64,000 bases of DNA from Furfurilactobacillus rossiae DSM 15814 (GTDB taxonomy: Bacteria > Bacillota > Bacilli > Lactobacillales > Lactobacillaceae), in NCBI RefSeq assembly GCF_000428925.1, contig NZ_AUAW01000014.1, positions 1 through 64,000 on the forward strand, given 5' to 3'. Of this stretch, positions 25,140 to 34,924 are shown one piece after another (positions within the stretch are counted from its first letter, which is position 1; every line of letters begins with the position of its first letter). Under the pieces are notes generated by a model. The model saw nothing but the letters and a program-made list of their open reading frames with translations, was not told the DNA's origin and made no database searches. Made by a program: the position numbers and the translations under genes.

Positions 25140-26947
25140 ATGGCAAAGAAGTTAGCAACCCGAGCGGAAGTCCCGGATGAATTGAAATGGAATTTGAAGG
25201 ATTTATATCCAAGTGATGACGCATTTGAAAAAGCTGTTACAGCGTATAAGCAGCAATTAGCCGAGTTTAGCAAACATGAAGGGCAGTAACGGAGAGTGCA
25301 CAAACGCTTTATGAAACAGCCAGTGAAGCGGTAAGCTTATCTGGTGTGCTAATGCGAATTTACTTTTATGCTAACGCCCGTAATGATAGTGACACGACGG
25401 ATCCGGTTGGTACCAAACTAGCTGGTCAGGCGCAGTCGCTTTACGCGCAAACGCAAACGGCCCGCAGCTTTTTAACGACTGAAATCACGGCGCTGTCCAA
25501 AGAAAAGTTTGACCAGTATCTAAAAGATGAACCTCGTTTAAAGGACTATCGGCGTTATCTGGAGTTGAACTTTTTACGCAATCAGGGATATGTGCTGCCA
25601 TTAGCTGAAGAAAAATTGTTAGCGCAAAGTAGCAAGGTGTTTGAGGGTGCTGAAAACATCTTCTCCATGTTAAATGATGGCGATATGAAGTATGGCGACA
25701 TTGAGGATGAAAACGGCGAAACGGTTGAATTAACAGATGCTAAAATCAGTGAATTTATGCAGTCAACCAACCGCGATTTACGCAAACGGACAAGTCACTT
25801 GATTAAAAAGGCCTACGATGGGCTTCAACATACGTTTGCCACAACCCTGTCGACTCATATGGAAGGGACGGTCCTTAAGAACCGTGCCCATCATTTTGCG
25901 ACAGCGCGAGAAGGGGAATTGTTCGATAATGAAATCCCAGAAAGCGTCTATGACACGTTGGTAGCGACCGTGTATGATCATTTGCAGGGCGAACATGATT
26001 ACATGCAGTTACGTCAAGATGTGCTGGGCTTAAAGCCAATGTACAATTACGATCGTTCTGCGCCTTTACTGGGCGACCCCAAATTGAAATTTACGTTTGA
26101 CGAGTCTAAGGCCATCGTACTGGATGCATTGAAGGTGCTTGGTGATGATTATTTGGATGGTTTGAGGGCTGAATTTTCCGGTAGCTGGATCGATGCAGCC
26201 GAAAATGTTGGCAAACGTTCCGGCGGTTATGAGAGCGAAGTTTACGATGTTCACCCGTATATCTTGCTGAACTGGTCGGACAATTATTATGGCCTAACCA
26301 CGTTGGCTCATGAGTCTGGACATGCGATGCAATCTTACTTTACTGATGCAACACAGTCCCTTCAGGATGCAGACTATCCAATCTTCACGGCGGAAATTGC
26401 TTCGACAACCAACGAAAACTTGCTGATGGACTACATGTTAGATAAGTATGCAGATAACAAGGAAGTTAAGGCGTACTTATTACAACAATCCATCCAAACA
26501 TTTATCGGTACGGTTAATTTGCAAACTTTATTTGCAGAATTTGAGCATCAAGCCTATGAAAAAGTTGAAAGTGACGAAGCGTTAACCTCCGATTATTTGA
26601 GTACGATGTATGCTAAATTAGGCGAACAATACAACGGTCCGGCTGTTACCTTTGAAGATGAGAAGAATACAGGCTGGGCCGGCGTGCCACATTTCTATTA
26701 CAACTACTACGTTTACCAATATGCGACATCGATGGCCATCTCCACGACCATTGCGGACCGAATTTACCGCAAGATGCCTGGTGCGTTGGACCAATACAAG
26801 ACATTCCTCAAAGCTGGTGGCTCACAAGCACCAATTGAGCTGATCAAGCAAGCGGGGGTGGACGTCACCTCTCGACAGTACCTGGACGATGCGTTTGCCG
26901 TGTTGGACAAACGGATTGCGGAATTAAAAGAAGTGCTTGGTAAGTAA
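25140..26947 (+). pseudogene. pepF: Oligoendopeptidase F, copy 1, frameshifted near the start
   Basis: ATG 25140 with AGGAGGATC upstream opens a frame almost identical in protein to pepF copy 2 (LATRAEVPDELKWNLKDLYP). It hits TAA at 25287 after 49 codons. Comparison with copy 2 shows one base missing after 25285 (GGGCA-GTAACGG); beyond it the frame runs intact to 26947. The zinc motif HESGH (in LAHESGHAMQSYF) and the rest of the M3 peptidase domain are preserved. Only one lesion is present, so the loss is recent or the base is a sequencing error. A shorter product from an internal start near 25346 would lack about 69 residues. Confidence 0.85.
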
Positions 26948-26963
26948 CCTTATTGTTAATCGA

Positions 26964-26999
26964 AATGCCTGTTCAGTAATTTTGAACTGGTATTTTTTT
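26964..26999 (+). terminator. Terminator after pepF copy 1
   Basis: AATGCCtGTTCA pairs with TGAACtGGTATT (one T-T mismatch, one G-U), followed by T7. Confidence 0.78.
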
Positions 27000-27077
27000 C
27001 ACTTATGAAAAAAATCACCAACACCTTTTGCCTAGCTGATAGGATACAAACATACAAGGCAAAGGGGATACATAAAG

Positions 27078-28886
27078 ATGACAGAAAAATTAGCAACACG
27101 GGCTGAAGTGCCTGATGAACTGAAATGGAATTTGAAAGATTTATATCCGAGTGACGAGGCGTTTGAACAGGCTGCAGCCGCCTTCAAGGAAAAGTTAAAG
27201 AGTTTTGGGAAACATGAAGGGCATGTGACGGATTCGGCTTCTAATTTATATGAGACATTTAAAGAACTCACATTATTAATTAACGATGCACTGCGTCTGG
27301 AAGTCTATGGTCAGTCTCGAAATGACAGTGACACAACAAACCCTGATGGAACCAGGTTGTTTGCCGAGGCACAATCGACTTTGATTACACTAGAATCTAG
27401 TGTAAGTTTTATGGATAGCGAAGTTTCTCAATTATCTGATTCAAGATTTGCGGCATTTATGTGTGAAGAGCCGGGGCTTAAGAACTTCCAACGAGACATA
27501 GAGGTCAATTATTTAAGAAGTCGAGGTCACATATTACCAGCTGAACAAGAAAAAATACTGGCTCAAACTGGTGATATGTTTGCTAATGGTGAGAATGTTT
27601 TTTCAGTTTTGACTGATGCAGATATGACACTTGGCGAAATTAAAACTAATACTGGTAAAAAAGTCGAATTAAGTTGGGCCACTAAATCAATTTATAGCGA
27701 ATCCTCAGACAGGTATTTGAGGAAACAGGCAGACGAGAATATTAGGCAGGCATATAAAAAGTTGCAACACACACTTGCCGCTACGTTAACCGCGCATATG
27801 AAAGGAACCGTCATTAACAATCGTCTTCATCATTTTGAGACCGCTCGAGAAGGGGAGCTATTTAGAAATGAAATTCCAGAAAGCGTCTACGAGACGCTGG
27901 TATCTGCTGTTCATGATCATTTAGAGGGTGAACATCAATATCTGCGATTGCGGAAGGATTGTTTGGGATTGAAGCCAATGTACGAATACGATAATCAAGT
28001 ACCTTTGGCAGGTAATCCTAAAATAAAATTTACTTACAGTGATTCCAAGAAGATTGTTTTGGAAGCCTTAGCAGTTTTAGGCGATGATTATCTCGATGGA
28101 CTAAAAAAAGAATTTAATGAAGGATGGATCGATGCAGCAGAGAACGTCGGAAAACGAGCAGGTGGGTATCAAGTAGACGTTTATGGTGTGCATCCGTATA
28201 TCTTATTAAACTGGTCAGATAATTATGAAGGATTAACGACGCTTGCACATGAATCAGGTCATGCGATGCAATCTTATTTCTCTGACAAGAATCAACCATC
28301 GCAATATACCCATTATCTGATTTTTACAGCTGAAATCGCTTCTACAACGAATGAAAACTTATTGCTCTCCTTTATGTTAGATAAATACGCTGACAATAAG
28401 GACATGAAAATTTATTTATTGCAGAAATCCATTCATAATTTTATTGATTCTGTTAATAAGCAGACTTTATATGCTGAGTTTGAACATGATTGTTATCAAA
28501 CGATTGAGTCAGGTCACCCGCTTATTGCTGAAGAGCTGAGCAAAGATTATGCCAGCTTGCGTGCACAGTATTCTGGACCGGCAGAATCTGCAACAAGTAG
28601 TGAAGATATTCATTGGGCATGGGTGCCTCATTTCTATTACAACTACTATGTTTACCAGTACGCGACTTCAATGGCGATTTCGACAATACTCGCCGATCGC
28701 ATCTATCGCAAAGTTCCCGGTGCATTAGAACAATATAAGGCTTTTCTTAAGGCCGGCAGTTCGCAAGCACCAATTGATTTGATTAAACAGGTGGGCGTGG
28801 ATGTAACATCAGGTCAGTACCTGGACGATGCGTTTGCCGTGTTGGACAAACGGATTGCGGAATTAAAGGAATTATTAGGCAAATGA
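27078..28886 (+). CDS. pepF: Oligoendopeptidase F (copy 2)
   Basis: A 602-residue zinc metallopeptidase of family M3, normal PepF length. It cuts peptides of about 7-17 residues in the cytoplasm, downstream of Opp import. The zinc-binding HESGH is in LAHESGHAMQSYF, with the third ligand region FTAEIASTTNENLL after it. It is a tandem paralogue of the frameshifted copy at 25140. The C-terminal last 30 or so codons are almost identical in DNA, suggesting gene conversion, while the middle is diverged. AAAGGGG precedes the ATG. Confidence 0.94.
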   Translation: MTEKLATRAEVPDELKWNLKDLYPSDEAFEQAAAAFKEKLKSFGKHEGHVTDSASNLYETFKELTLLINDALRLEVYGQSRNDSDTTNPDGTRLFAEAQSTLITLESSVSFMDSEVSQLSDSRFAAFMCEEPGLKNFQRDIEVNYLRSRGHILPAEQEKILAQTGDMFANGENVFSVLTDADMTLGEIKTNTGKKVELSWATKSIYSESSDRYLRKQADENIRQAYKKLQHTLAATLTAHMKGTVINNRLHHFETAREGELFRNEIPESVYETLVSAVHDHLEGEHQYLRLRKDCLGLKPMYEYDNQVPLAGNPKIKFTYSDSKKIVLEALAVLGDDYLDGLKKEFNEGWIDAAENVGKRAGGYQVDVYGVHPYILLNWSDNYEGLTTLAHESGHAMQSYFSDKNQPSQYTHYLIFTAEIASTTNENLLLSFMLDKYADNKDMKIYLLQKSIHNFIDSVNKQTLYAEFEHDCYQTIESGHPLIAEELSKDYASLRAQYSGPAESATSSEDIHWAWVPHFYYNYYVYQYATSMAISTILADRIYRKVPGALEQYKAFLKAGSSQAPIDLIKQVGVDVTSGQYLDDAFAVLDKRIAELKELLGK

Positions 28887-28905
28887 TTGTATATTAGCCG
28901 TATCG

Positions 28906-28955
28906 AAAAAGCACGATCAACGAAATTTTTGGGAATTTCGTTGATCGTGCTTTTT
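28906..28955. terminator. Strong bidirectional terminator
   Basis: A perfect 22-bp inverted repeat (28906-28927 with 28934-28955; core GCACGATCAACG) with A and T tails, between convergent pepF (+) and the phosphatase gene (-). Confidence 0.95.
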
Positions 28956-28965
28956 AACATTAAAG

Positions 28966-29622
28966 TTATTCAATATTATCTAATCGGTCGGTATACAGTA
29001 CTTTCACACTATTATCGTCTACAACCAGTTTGGTAACACTGCCATTTCGTGGGCCAGGGAAGGCACCAATTGTGTCAGAGTAATGATCCATGATGTGGCG
29101 CAGATATGTGCCATGGGTGACTAGCAAAATGTTATCGCCGTCCTTGGCGTTATCCCGTAACAACTGCATTCCGGCTTGGATTCGTTCCCACAATTGCGCA
29201 TACGTTTCGGCGTCGTGATACTGATCCGCATTGGCAACTAAGTCTGTTGTTTCTTGCAGGCCAAACTTTTCGACCAACTCATTATAGGTGTTACCACCTT
29301 TAGGAGAGCCAATCTGATGCCACATTAACATGTCGTCATAACCTTCCCAATAGCCGAAGAATTCTTCGCGGAATTCTTTGCGGGCGACTGGTTCGGTGAG
29401 GGTACTAGGGTTTTCGGCAAGAATCAACCGGCCTGTAGTTTGCGCCCGAGCAAGATCACTAGAGTATGCAGCGTCAAACTTAACATGGCGCAGTAACTGA
29501 CCGGCATGTTTGCCGTCAGTCTGGCCTTTTTCAGTAAGCGGTGCGTCTGACCAGCCTTGCATCCGGTGATACAAGTTTAAATAAGTTTGACCATGACGAA
29601 CCATGTAAACGTTAAATGACAT
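28966..29622 (-). CDS. Histidine phosphatase / phosphoglycerate-mutase-like protein
   Basis: A 218-residue member of the histidine phosphatase superfamily. The phosphate-accepting RHG is at residues 9-11 (MVRHGQTYLN). SSDLARAQTT holds the second Arg, an acid region is near E85-E87, and the second His is in VTHGTYLRH (about 170). Cofactor-dependent glycolytic mutases have longer inserts, so a phosphatase on small phosphoesters is more likely. ATG 29622 is used because GGAGG lies 5 nt upstream; an upstream GTG overlaps that site. Confidence 0.88.
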   Translation of the reverse strand: MSFNVYMVRHGQTYLNLYHRMQGWSDAPLTEKGQTDGKHAGQLLRHVKFDAAYSSDLARAQTTGRLILAENPSTLTEPVARKEFREEFFGYWEGYDDMLMWHQIGSPKGGNTYNELVEKFGLQETTDLVANADQYHDAETYAQLWERIQAGMQLLRDNAKDGDNILLVTHGTYLRHIMDHYSDTIGAFPGPRNGSVTKLVVDDNSVKVLYTDRLDNIE

Positions 29623-29684
29623 GAGAACCTCCACAATTTATGATGGTTCTATCATAGCATATCAACGTTTGAGATGAGACCACG

Positions 29685-30332
29685 TTATGGCTCATAAAAA
29701 TGATTACTGTGACGGCGGAGGTAGCGCGTCGCACCAACGATGAATCCTGGCAAGATACCAATCACTGCCACACCGAGGAAAATGAGGGCAAAGTGTGACT
29801 TTACGAATGGCAAACGGCCAAAGTAATAACCTAAAACGCTACCGACCGTGACCCACAGTGCGACACCAATCACATTGAGGACGGCAAAACGACGTTCACT
29901 CATTTTTGTCGTGCCCGCCAAGAGGGGGACAAAAGTCCGAATCAGTGGCACAAACCGACCAAAGATCACAGCTCGGCCACCATAACGTTTGAAAAATGCC
30001 TCGCCACGTTTTAGACCACCATGAAGACGTCGATTAATAAACTTAAAGTGCATTAACCACATGCCGATTCGAAAGTTCAGAGTGTCACCGAGAACGGCGG
30101 CAAAGAAGAAGATGGGAACCAGAACTTTGATGTCCAAACTGGATTGGGTGGCCGCCGCAATAGCACTCGTCACAAAAATCAATGATTCACCCGGCAACCA
30201 CGGAAAAACGACCAAGCCAGTTTCAGCAAAAATCAACAGAAACAAGGTCACGTAGCTCCAGTTGCCCATCCACGAGAACAAGGGCAGAATATAATCCTGT
30301 AAATGGCTCAAGATGTGAATCAACTGATCCAT
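29685..30332 (-). CDS. DedA-family membrane protein
   Basis: A 215-residue DedA/VTT-domain protein with several membrane helices. Conserved signatures are ETGLVVFPWLPGESLIF, the FGRFVPLIRTFVPLLAG amphipathic arginine segment, and GSVLGYYFGRLPFV. Family members act in membrane homeostasis, and some flip polyprenyl phosphate or phospholipids. GGGAGG is 6 nt before ATG 30332. The gap upstream (30333-31107) carries structured repeat copy 3. Confidence 0.92.
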   Translation of the reverse strand: MDQLIHILSHLQDYILPLFSWMGNWSYVTLFLLIFAETGLVVFPWLPGESLIFVTSAIAAATQSSLDIKVLVPIFFFAAVLGDTLNFRIGMWLMHFKFINRRLHGGLKRGEAFFKRYGGRAVIFGRFVPLIRTFVPLLAGTTKMSERRFAVLNVIGVALWVTVGSVLGYYFGRLPFVKSHFALIFLGVAVIGILPGFIVGATRYLRRHSNHFYEP

Positions 30333-30440
30333 AGGCGACCTCCCATTTTTACCTACAGTGTAAGCAACTGAACGATGAATAGCGAAACTAATCACTCAGC
30401 TTTGAGAAAACTTATGAGTTAGGTCTGTTTACTTCACTTA

Positions 30441-30926
30441 CGGTTGTCAACATTGACACGCTCGCCGTGGGACCGGTTCAAGCCCGCAGTTCACGGTCTT
30501 TCACCTCGCCGCCAAGCCTCCTGAAAATCGGAGTCTTTGCGCCCGTCCGTGGTGTAAATTCGGTTAAACCATCCCGAATTTACACCACTTTCACGGCTCG
30601 GTATCACTGTTGACGCCCTTCAGCTGACAGAGTGGCAAGTTTCAAACGTCTAACTGAATACACAGCAGTTCACCCAAAGTTTCATACATCTGACTGAGTG
30701 CATGTCAGTTTACACAAAGTTTTAATGGCTACTTTAGTTACTGCAGGAGTGGAGCTGATTGGAAACAGAGTTCCGTGTCGGTAACACTTAGCGGCGGGGT
30801 GGGCCGTTTAGTGTTACAGGATGACTTATGAGACGCGTTTTTCGGCTCATAATCAAAGGTGAAAATCGCGGTTTGTGCGAGTTTGAACCTGGTCCCAGGG
30901 AACGGCGTTTCAAATCAGCGTAACGG
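30441..30926 (+). repeat. Large structured repeat, copy 3 (full form)
   Basis: 486 nt. The left module holds GTCAACATTGA with TCACTGTTGAC (one mismatch), CTCC/GGAG, and a long perfect stem, GTGGTGTAAATTCGG with CCGAATTTACACCAC. The right module holds GTAACACT/AGTGTTAC, the hairpin TTATGAG/CTCATAA, and the end CAGCGTAACGG. The 5' GGGACCGGTTCAAGCC is nearly complementary to TTTGAACCtGGTCCC near 30880. It lies between the divergent dedA and helD genes, so unlike the others it does not follow a + strand gene. Confidence 0.88.
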
Positions 30927-31005
30927 CAGTAAGCGAATTTGTACTCAGATGTAATACAGGTTTGCTAGAAATTAGACGTTTTATGACTCGAATGGTGAGT
31001 AGAAT

Positions 31006-31035
31006 TTGTCACCAACTGTGAAAATGCGCTATAAT
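31006..31035 (+). promoter_or_regulatory. Promoter of helD
   Basis: TTGTCA at 31006-31011 and TATAAT at 31030-31035, with 18 nt between them. It lies about 70 nt before the start. Confidence 0.72.
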
Positions 31036-31107
31036 ATTTAGTACAATTTTTGAGTTTATTGATGAGAATGGTCGCATAATAACGGCCAAAAAACGGGGGC
31101 AAACCAG

Positions 31108-33399
31108 TTGACGGAAACAGTAAAGCAGCAAGAGCAAAAACATTTAGATGCTGTCGTTAAAAAAGTCAAACAGGCTGAAGTTGTGGCCAAACAGGATATT
31201 CAAACTGCCTCGCGTGATACAAAGGAAATTGAGCGGGCGTTTGGTGAAGTTCACCTCAATACTGGTAGTTACGAGGGGATGACCGACACTGCCATGTCGT
31301 TGCGTGCACAGCAACAAATGCTTGATGAACGGCAAAACAGCTGGCAACACGCTACTCAACGACTTGATGTGTTACAAAAATTGGAACGCACCCCATATTT
31401 TGCCCGTATTGATTTTCAGGAAGATGGAACCCGCGGTCCTGAGACAATTTATATCGGGTTGGGTTCGTTTGCCGACTCGCCAGATCATTTCTTGGTTTAT
31501 GACTGGCGGGCACCAATTTCTTCTATCTATTATGACGGTGGACTTGGCGACATTACGTATCAAACGCCGGATGGGCCGCAAACCGTTGATGTTAAGTTAA
31601 AACGTCAATTCCAAATCAAAGATGGTGTTATCCTCACTGTCTTTGATACAGATGAAGTAGTCGGCGATCAAATGCTTATGGAAGCGTTGGGCAATTCATC
31701 CAACACTAAAATGAAGAGCATTGTCACCACCATTCAGAAGGAACAAAACCAAATTATTCGGGATACTCAATCTGACTTGTTATTTGTTCAGGGCGCCGCT
31801 GGGTCCGGTAAAACGGCTGCTGTCTTACAACGAGTGGCATGGCTATTGTATCGATACCGCGGTAATTTAACGTCTGGACAAGTGGTCTTGTTCTCACCAA
31901 ACCAACTTTTTAACGACTATATTAATCAGGTGTTGCCTGAATTGGGCGAACAAAACATGGTGCAGATGACTTATCTGCAATACACTAACCGGCGTTTGCC
32001 AAAGATTCAGGTTGAAACATTGCAACAACGTTTTGACGCAACCACTGATACTAAATTTAAGACGGTCAATGCGTTGAAAGGCAGTTTGGCATACTTTGAC
32101 GTGATTACGCGCTATGCCAACCACCTTGAGCAGGCTGACATGCGGTTCCGGGACATTAAGTTTCAGGATCAAGTATTTATTAGTAAGGAAAAGATTGCCG
32201 AAATTTACTATTCATTTAATGAAAACTATCATTTAGGTAATCGCTTATCTGCAACGCGGGAAGAGTTGATTAAGATGTTGAACCGGCGCATCAGTTCTTC
32301 TTTGCACGATAAGTGGGTTGAAGAAACCGTTCAAAACTTAACTAAAGAGCAGGTTGACACGATGTTTGGCGATCAGCCGCGTGAGTTTGACAGTCAAGAT
32401 AAGGAGTATCGTTTCCTGGCTCGTCAGATCGTGATGCAAGCCTACAAGCCAGTTCAGCTTGCCATCGTCCGTAGCCGTTACTTAAACATTAATGCTCAGT
32501 ATGCTCATTTCTTACGGCATGTGCCTAATCTGATTGAGCTTAGCAAACACGATGTGACTACGGAGCAGTGGCAGGCCGGTGTTGACGCAACATTGAATGG
32601 TTATCGTGACCACCGCTTGTCATTGGCGGATACGTCAGCGTACCTTTACTTGTATGATTTAATGACGGGTAAAAAAGGTGAAAAGGAAATCCGTTTCGTC
32701 TTTATCGATGAAGTTCAAGATTATTCTGCCTTTCAATTGGCCTTTTTAAAGTTTAGTTTTCCTCGTGCACGGTTCACTTTGCTTGGTGACTTAAATCAGG
32801 CAATCTTTACGCAAGAAAATAGTCGGACGCTTCTGGGCGAACTGTCCACGATGTTTGATCCGGAAAAAACGCGGGTAGTTCAACTAACAAAATCGTATCG
32901 ATCCACACAACAAATCACTGACTTTACGAAGGACCTTTTGGTTGATGGTGAACAAATTACGGCCTTTGATCGTAATGGCGACAAGCCAGCCGTATTAGTC
33001 GCCAGTGACAGAGAAGCCTTGTATCAACGTTTGGAACAACAACTAGCGGTCAATGATAAGGCAGATGAAACGACTGCTATCATCGGCAAAACACTGGCTG
33101 AGTGTGAGGCTGTGGCTGATCGCCTCAAAGCTGATGGTGTCCATGCCACATTAATTCGGACTGAAAATCAGCGATTAGTGCCAGGTACATTGATTATTCC
33201 GGCGTACTTGGCTAAGGGACTTGAATTCGATGCCATCATCGTTTGGGATGCTTCGAAAGCAGTTTATCACGATGAAAGTGAACGGCAGTTGTTGTACACG
33301 ATTTGTTCACGTGCGATGCACCAGCTTACAATTTTGGCAAACGGTGAATTGACACCATTGATGGATCACGTGGATTCGAATTTATATGTGCGGGAATAG
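31108..33399 (+). CDS. helD: RNA polymerase-recycling helicase-like ATPase HelD
   Basis: A 763-residue protein of the UvrD/Rep superfamily 1 with the HelD layout. The long N-terminal coiled-coil arm (residues 1-90) enters the RNA polymerase channel in known HelD proteins. Walker A GAAGSGKT is at 229-236, Walker B FVFIDEVQDY is near 530, then LTKSYRST and a C-terminal UvrD-like part (IPAYLAKGLEFDAIIVWD). It releases stalled polymerase from DNA or RNA. The start is a TTG with GGGGG about 9 nt upstream. It has its own promoter. Confidence 0.92.
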   Translation: MTETVKQQEQKHLDAVVKKVKQAEVVAKQDIQTASRDTKEIERAFGEVHLNTGSYEGMTDTAMSLRAQQQMLDERQNSWQHATQRLDVLQKLERTPYFARIDFQEDGTRGPETIYIGLGSFADSPDHFLVYDWRAPISSIYYDGGLGDITYQTPDGPQTVDVKLKRQFQIKDGVILTVFDTDEVVGDQMLMEALGNSSNTKMKSIVTTIQKEQNQIIRDTQSDLLFVQGAAGSGKTAAVLQRVAWLLYRYRGNLTSGQVVLFSPNQLFNDYINQVLPELGEQNMVQMTYLQYTNRRLPKIQVETLQQRFDATTDTKFKTVNALKGSLAYFDVITRYANHLEQADMRFRDIKFQDQVFISKEKIAEIYYSFNENYHLGNRLSATREELIKMLNRRISSSLHDKWVEETVQNLTKEQVDTMFGDQPREFDSQDKEYRFLARQIVMQAYKPVQLAIVRSRYLNINAQYAHFLRHVPNLIELSKHDVTTEQWQAGVDATLNGYRDHRLSLADTSAYLYLYDLMTGKKGEKEIRFVFIDEVQDYSAFQLAFLKFSFPRARFTLLGDLNQAIFTQENSRTLLGELSTMFDPEKTRVVQLTKSYRSTQQITDFTKDLLVDGEQITAFDRNGDKPAVLVASDREALYQRLEQQLAVNDKADETTAIIGKTLAECEAVADRLKADGVHATLIRTENQRLVPGTLIIPAYLAKGLEFDAIIVWDASKAVYHDESERQLLYTICSRAMHQLTILANGELTPLMDHVDSNLYVRE

Positions 33400-33478
33400 T
33401 TAATGAAAGTGCAATAGTAACGTTTTCGCTGAAATCTCGGAGTATTTGTGTTCAATTCCGGTATCAAAGATTGAGCTA

Positions 33479-33487
33479 TGCTATACT
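33479..33487 (+). promoter_or_regulatory. Extended -10 of coaA
   Basis: TG-c-TATACT at 33479-33487, about 37 nt before the coaA start. No clear -35. Confidence 0.5.
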
Positions 33488-33523
33488 TTAAGGGATTTTT
33501 CAAGAAAACACGGTGGATGAGTT

Positions 33524-34450
33524 ATGGCAGACAAATTAGGCAACTATGATCGTTTTGAGCGTGACCGGTGGCGGGATTTATTTGATGCAGAGGCAGTTCC
33601 ATTAACAGAAGCAGATTTAGATCAGATTCGGTCTCTTAATGACCGAATTTCATTAGCGGATGTAAAGGAAATTTACATGCCGTTGGTGCACTATATTCTC
33701 CTTAAATACCATGAATTTCAGTTGGCCAATAATGCGCGCAGTGACTTTTTGAAAGTGCCACGTCGACATGTGCCATTTTTGATTGGTATTGCAGGATCTG
33801 TGGCAGTGGGGAAGTCAACCACAGCACGTTTGTTAGCGTTGATGTTGAAACATTTGTATGCACAATTGAAGGTTCAGCAAATCACCACGGATGGTTTTTT
33901 ATATCCCAATAATGTGCTGGAAGAAAAGGGCATTATTGACGATAAGGGCTTTCCAGACAGCTATGATATGCCGCGATTAATTCAATTTTTAAACGACGTG
34001 AAACAATCACGACCAAACGTCAAAGCACCACGGTATTCACATCAAGTGTATGATGTGATTCCTGATGAATACGATGAGATTGATCAACCAGATATCTTAA
34101 TTGTTGAAGGAATCAATGTTCTGCAGTTACCCTCACAGGCAGAAATTTTCGTTAGTGATTTCTTTGACTTCTCGATTTACGTCGATGCTGAGCCCAAGTT
34201 AATTGAACACTGGTTCTTGGAACGGTTCAGCATCTTGCTGGATTCAGCGTTCAACGATAAGACGAATTATTATCATGAACTGGCCACGGGGTCCCGTGAA
34301 GATGCGTTTTTGTATGCGCGTCAGGTGTGGGATGCTGTGGACTTGCGTAATTTAAACGAATATATCTTACCTACTCGTAATCGCGCCAATGTTATCCTGC
34401 ACAAGCGTCAGCATCACGCTATCGATGCCGTTTATTTGCGTCAGTACTAA
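33524..34450 (+). CDS. coaA: Type I pantothenate kinase CoaA
   Basis: A 308-residue kinase that phosphorylates pantothenate in the first step of coenzyme A synthesis. The Walker A is GSVAVGKS (91-98), followed by TTDGFLYPN and the KGFPDSYDM segment typical of the prokaryotic type I enzyme. The length matches the family. GGTGGATGAG is just before the ATG. Structured repeat copy 4 begins 25 nt after its stop. Confidence 0.95.
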   Translation: MADKLGNYDRFERDRWRDLFDAEAVPLTEADLDQIRSLNDRISLADVKEIYMPLVHYILLKYHEFQLANNARSDFLKVPRRHVPFLIGIAGSVAVGKSTTARLLALMLKHLYAQLKVQQITTDGFLYPNNVLEEKGIIDDKGFPDSYDMPRLIQFLNDVKQSRPNVKAPRYSHQVYDVIPDEYDEIDQPDILIVEGINVLQLPSQAEIFVSDFFDFSIYVDAEPKLIEHWFLERFSILLDSAFNDKTNYYHELATGSREDAFLYARQVWDAVDLRNLNEYILPTRNRANVILHKRQHHAIDAVYLRQY

Positions 34451-34475
34451 GCATCTGAATCTAACGTTGCGCTTA

Positions 34476-34737
34476 CGGTTGTCAACAGTGACACGCTCGT
34501 CGTGGGACCGGTTCAAGCCCGAAGTTCACGGTCTTTCACCTCGCCGCAGAGCCTCGTAAAAGCTGAGTCTCTGCGACCGTCCGTGCTGTAAATTCGATAG
34601 GACCACTCGAATTAACAGCACCTTCACGACTCGGTATCACTGTTGCCGCCCTCCAGCTGATATAGTGGACAAACTTTCGATGACATGAGAGGCTGAGACT
34701 GGTCCTCACGGATCGGCGTTTTTGGTCAGCGTAACGG
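34476..34737 (+). repeat. Large structured repeat, copy 4 (internally deleted)
   Basis: 262 nt. The left module is complete: CAACAGTGA/TCACTGTTG, GCAGAG/CTCTGC, and GTGCTGT with ACAGCAC flanking AATTCGA/TCGAATT. The right module is reduced to its 3' end, GAGGCTGAGACTGGTCCTC through CGGCG and GGTCAGCGTAACGG. The lost part is the hairpin-rich beginning of the right module. The kept 3' piece still contains the segment complementary to the 5' GGGACCGGTTCAAGCC. Confidence 0.85.
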
Positions 34738-34776
34738 TATATTCTATCTCATTACATCTTTAATCAAAATACGGTT

Positions 34777-34809
34777 AACATCCTAGTCGATAAGGACTGG
34801 GATGTTTTT
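34777..34809 (+). terminator. Terminator after repeat copy 4
   Basis: AACATCCtAGTC pairs with GACTgGGATGTT and is followed by T. It could end either the coaA transcript reading through the repeat or an independent repeat RNA. Confidence 0.75.
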
Positions 34810-34881
34810 CTTTACAAAAAGATTGGCAAAAACAAAATTTAGCATAGTTATTGAAATAATTATCTATTTATAGAAGCAATC

Positions 34882-34890
34882 TGTTATGAT
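34882..34890 (+). promoter_or_regulatory. Extended -10 of the MFS gene
   Basis: TG-t-TATGAT, 34 nt before the start at 34925. No clear -35. Confidence 0.45.
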
Positions 34891-34924
34891 GGATTGACAT
34901 TCTGTGAAACGGGGGAGAGAATCG

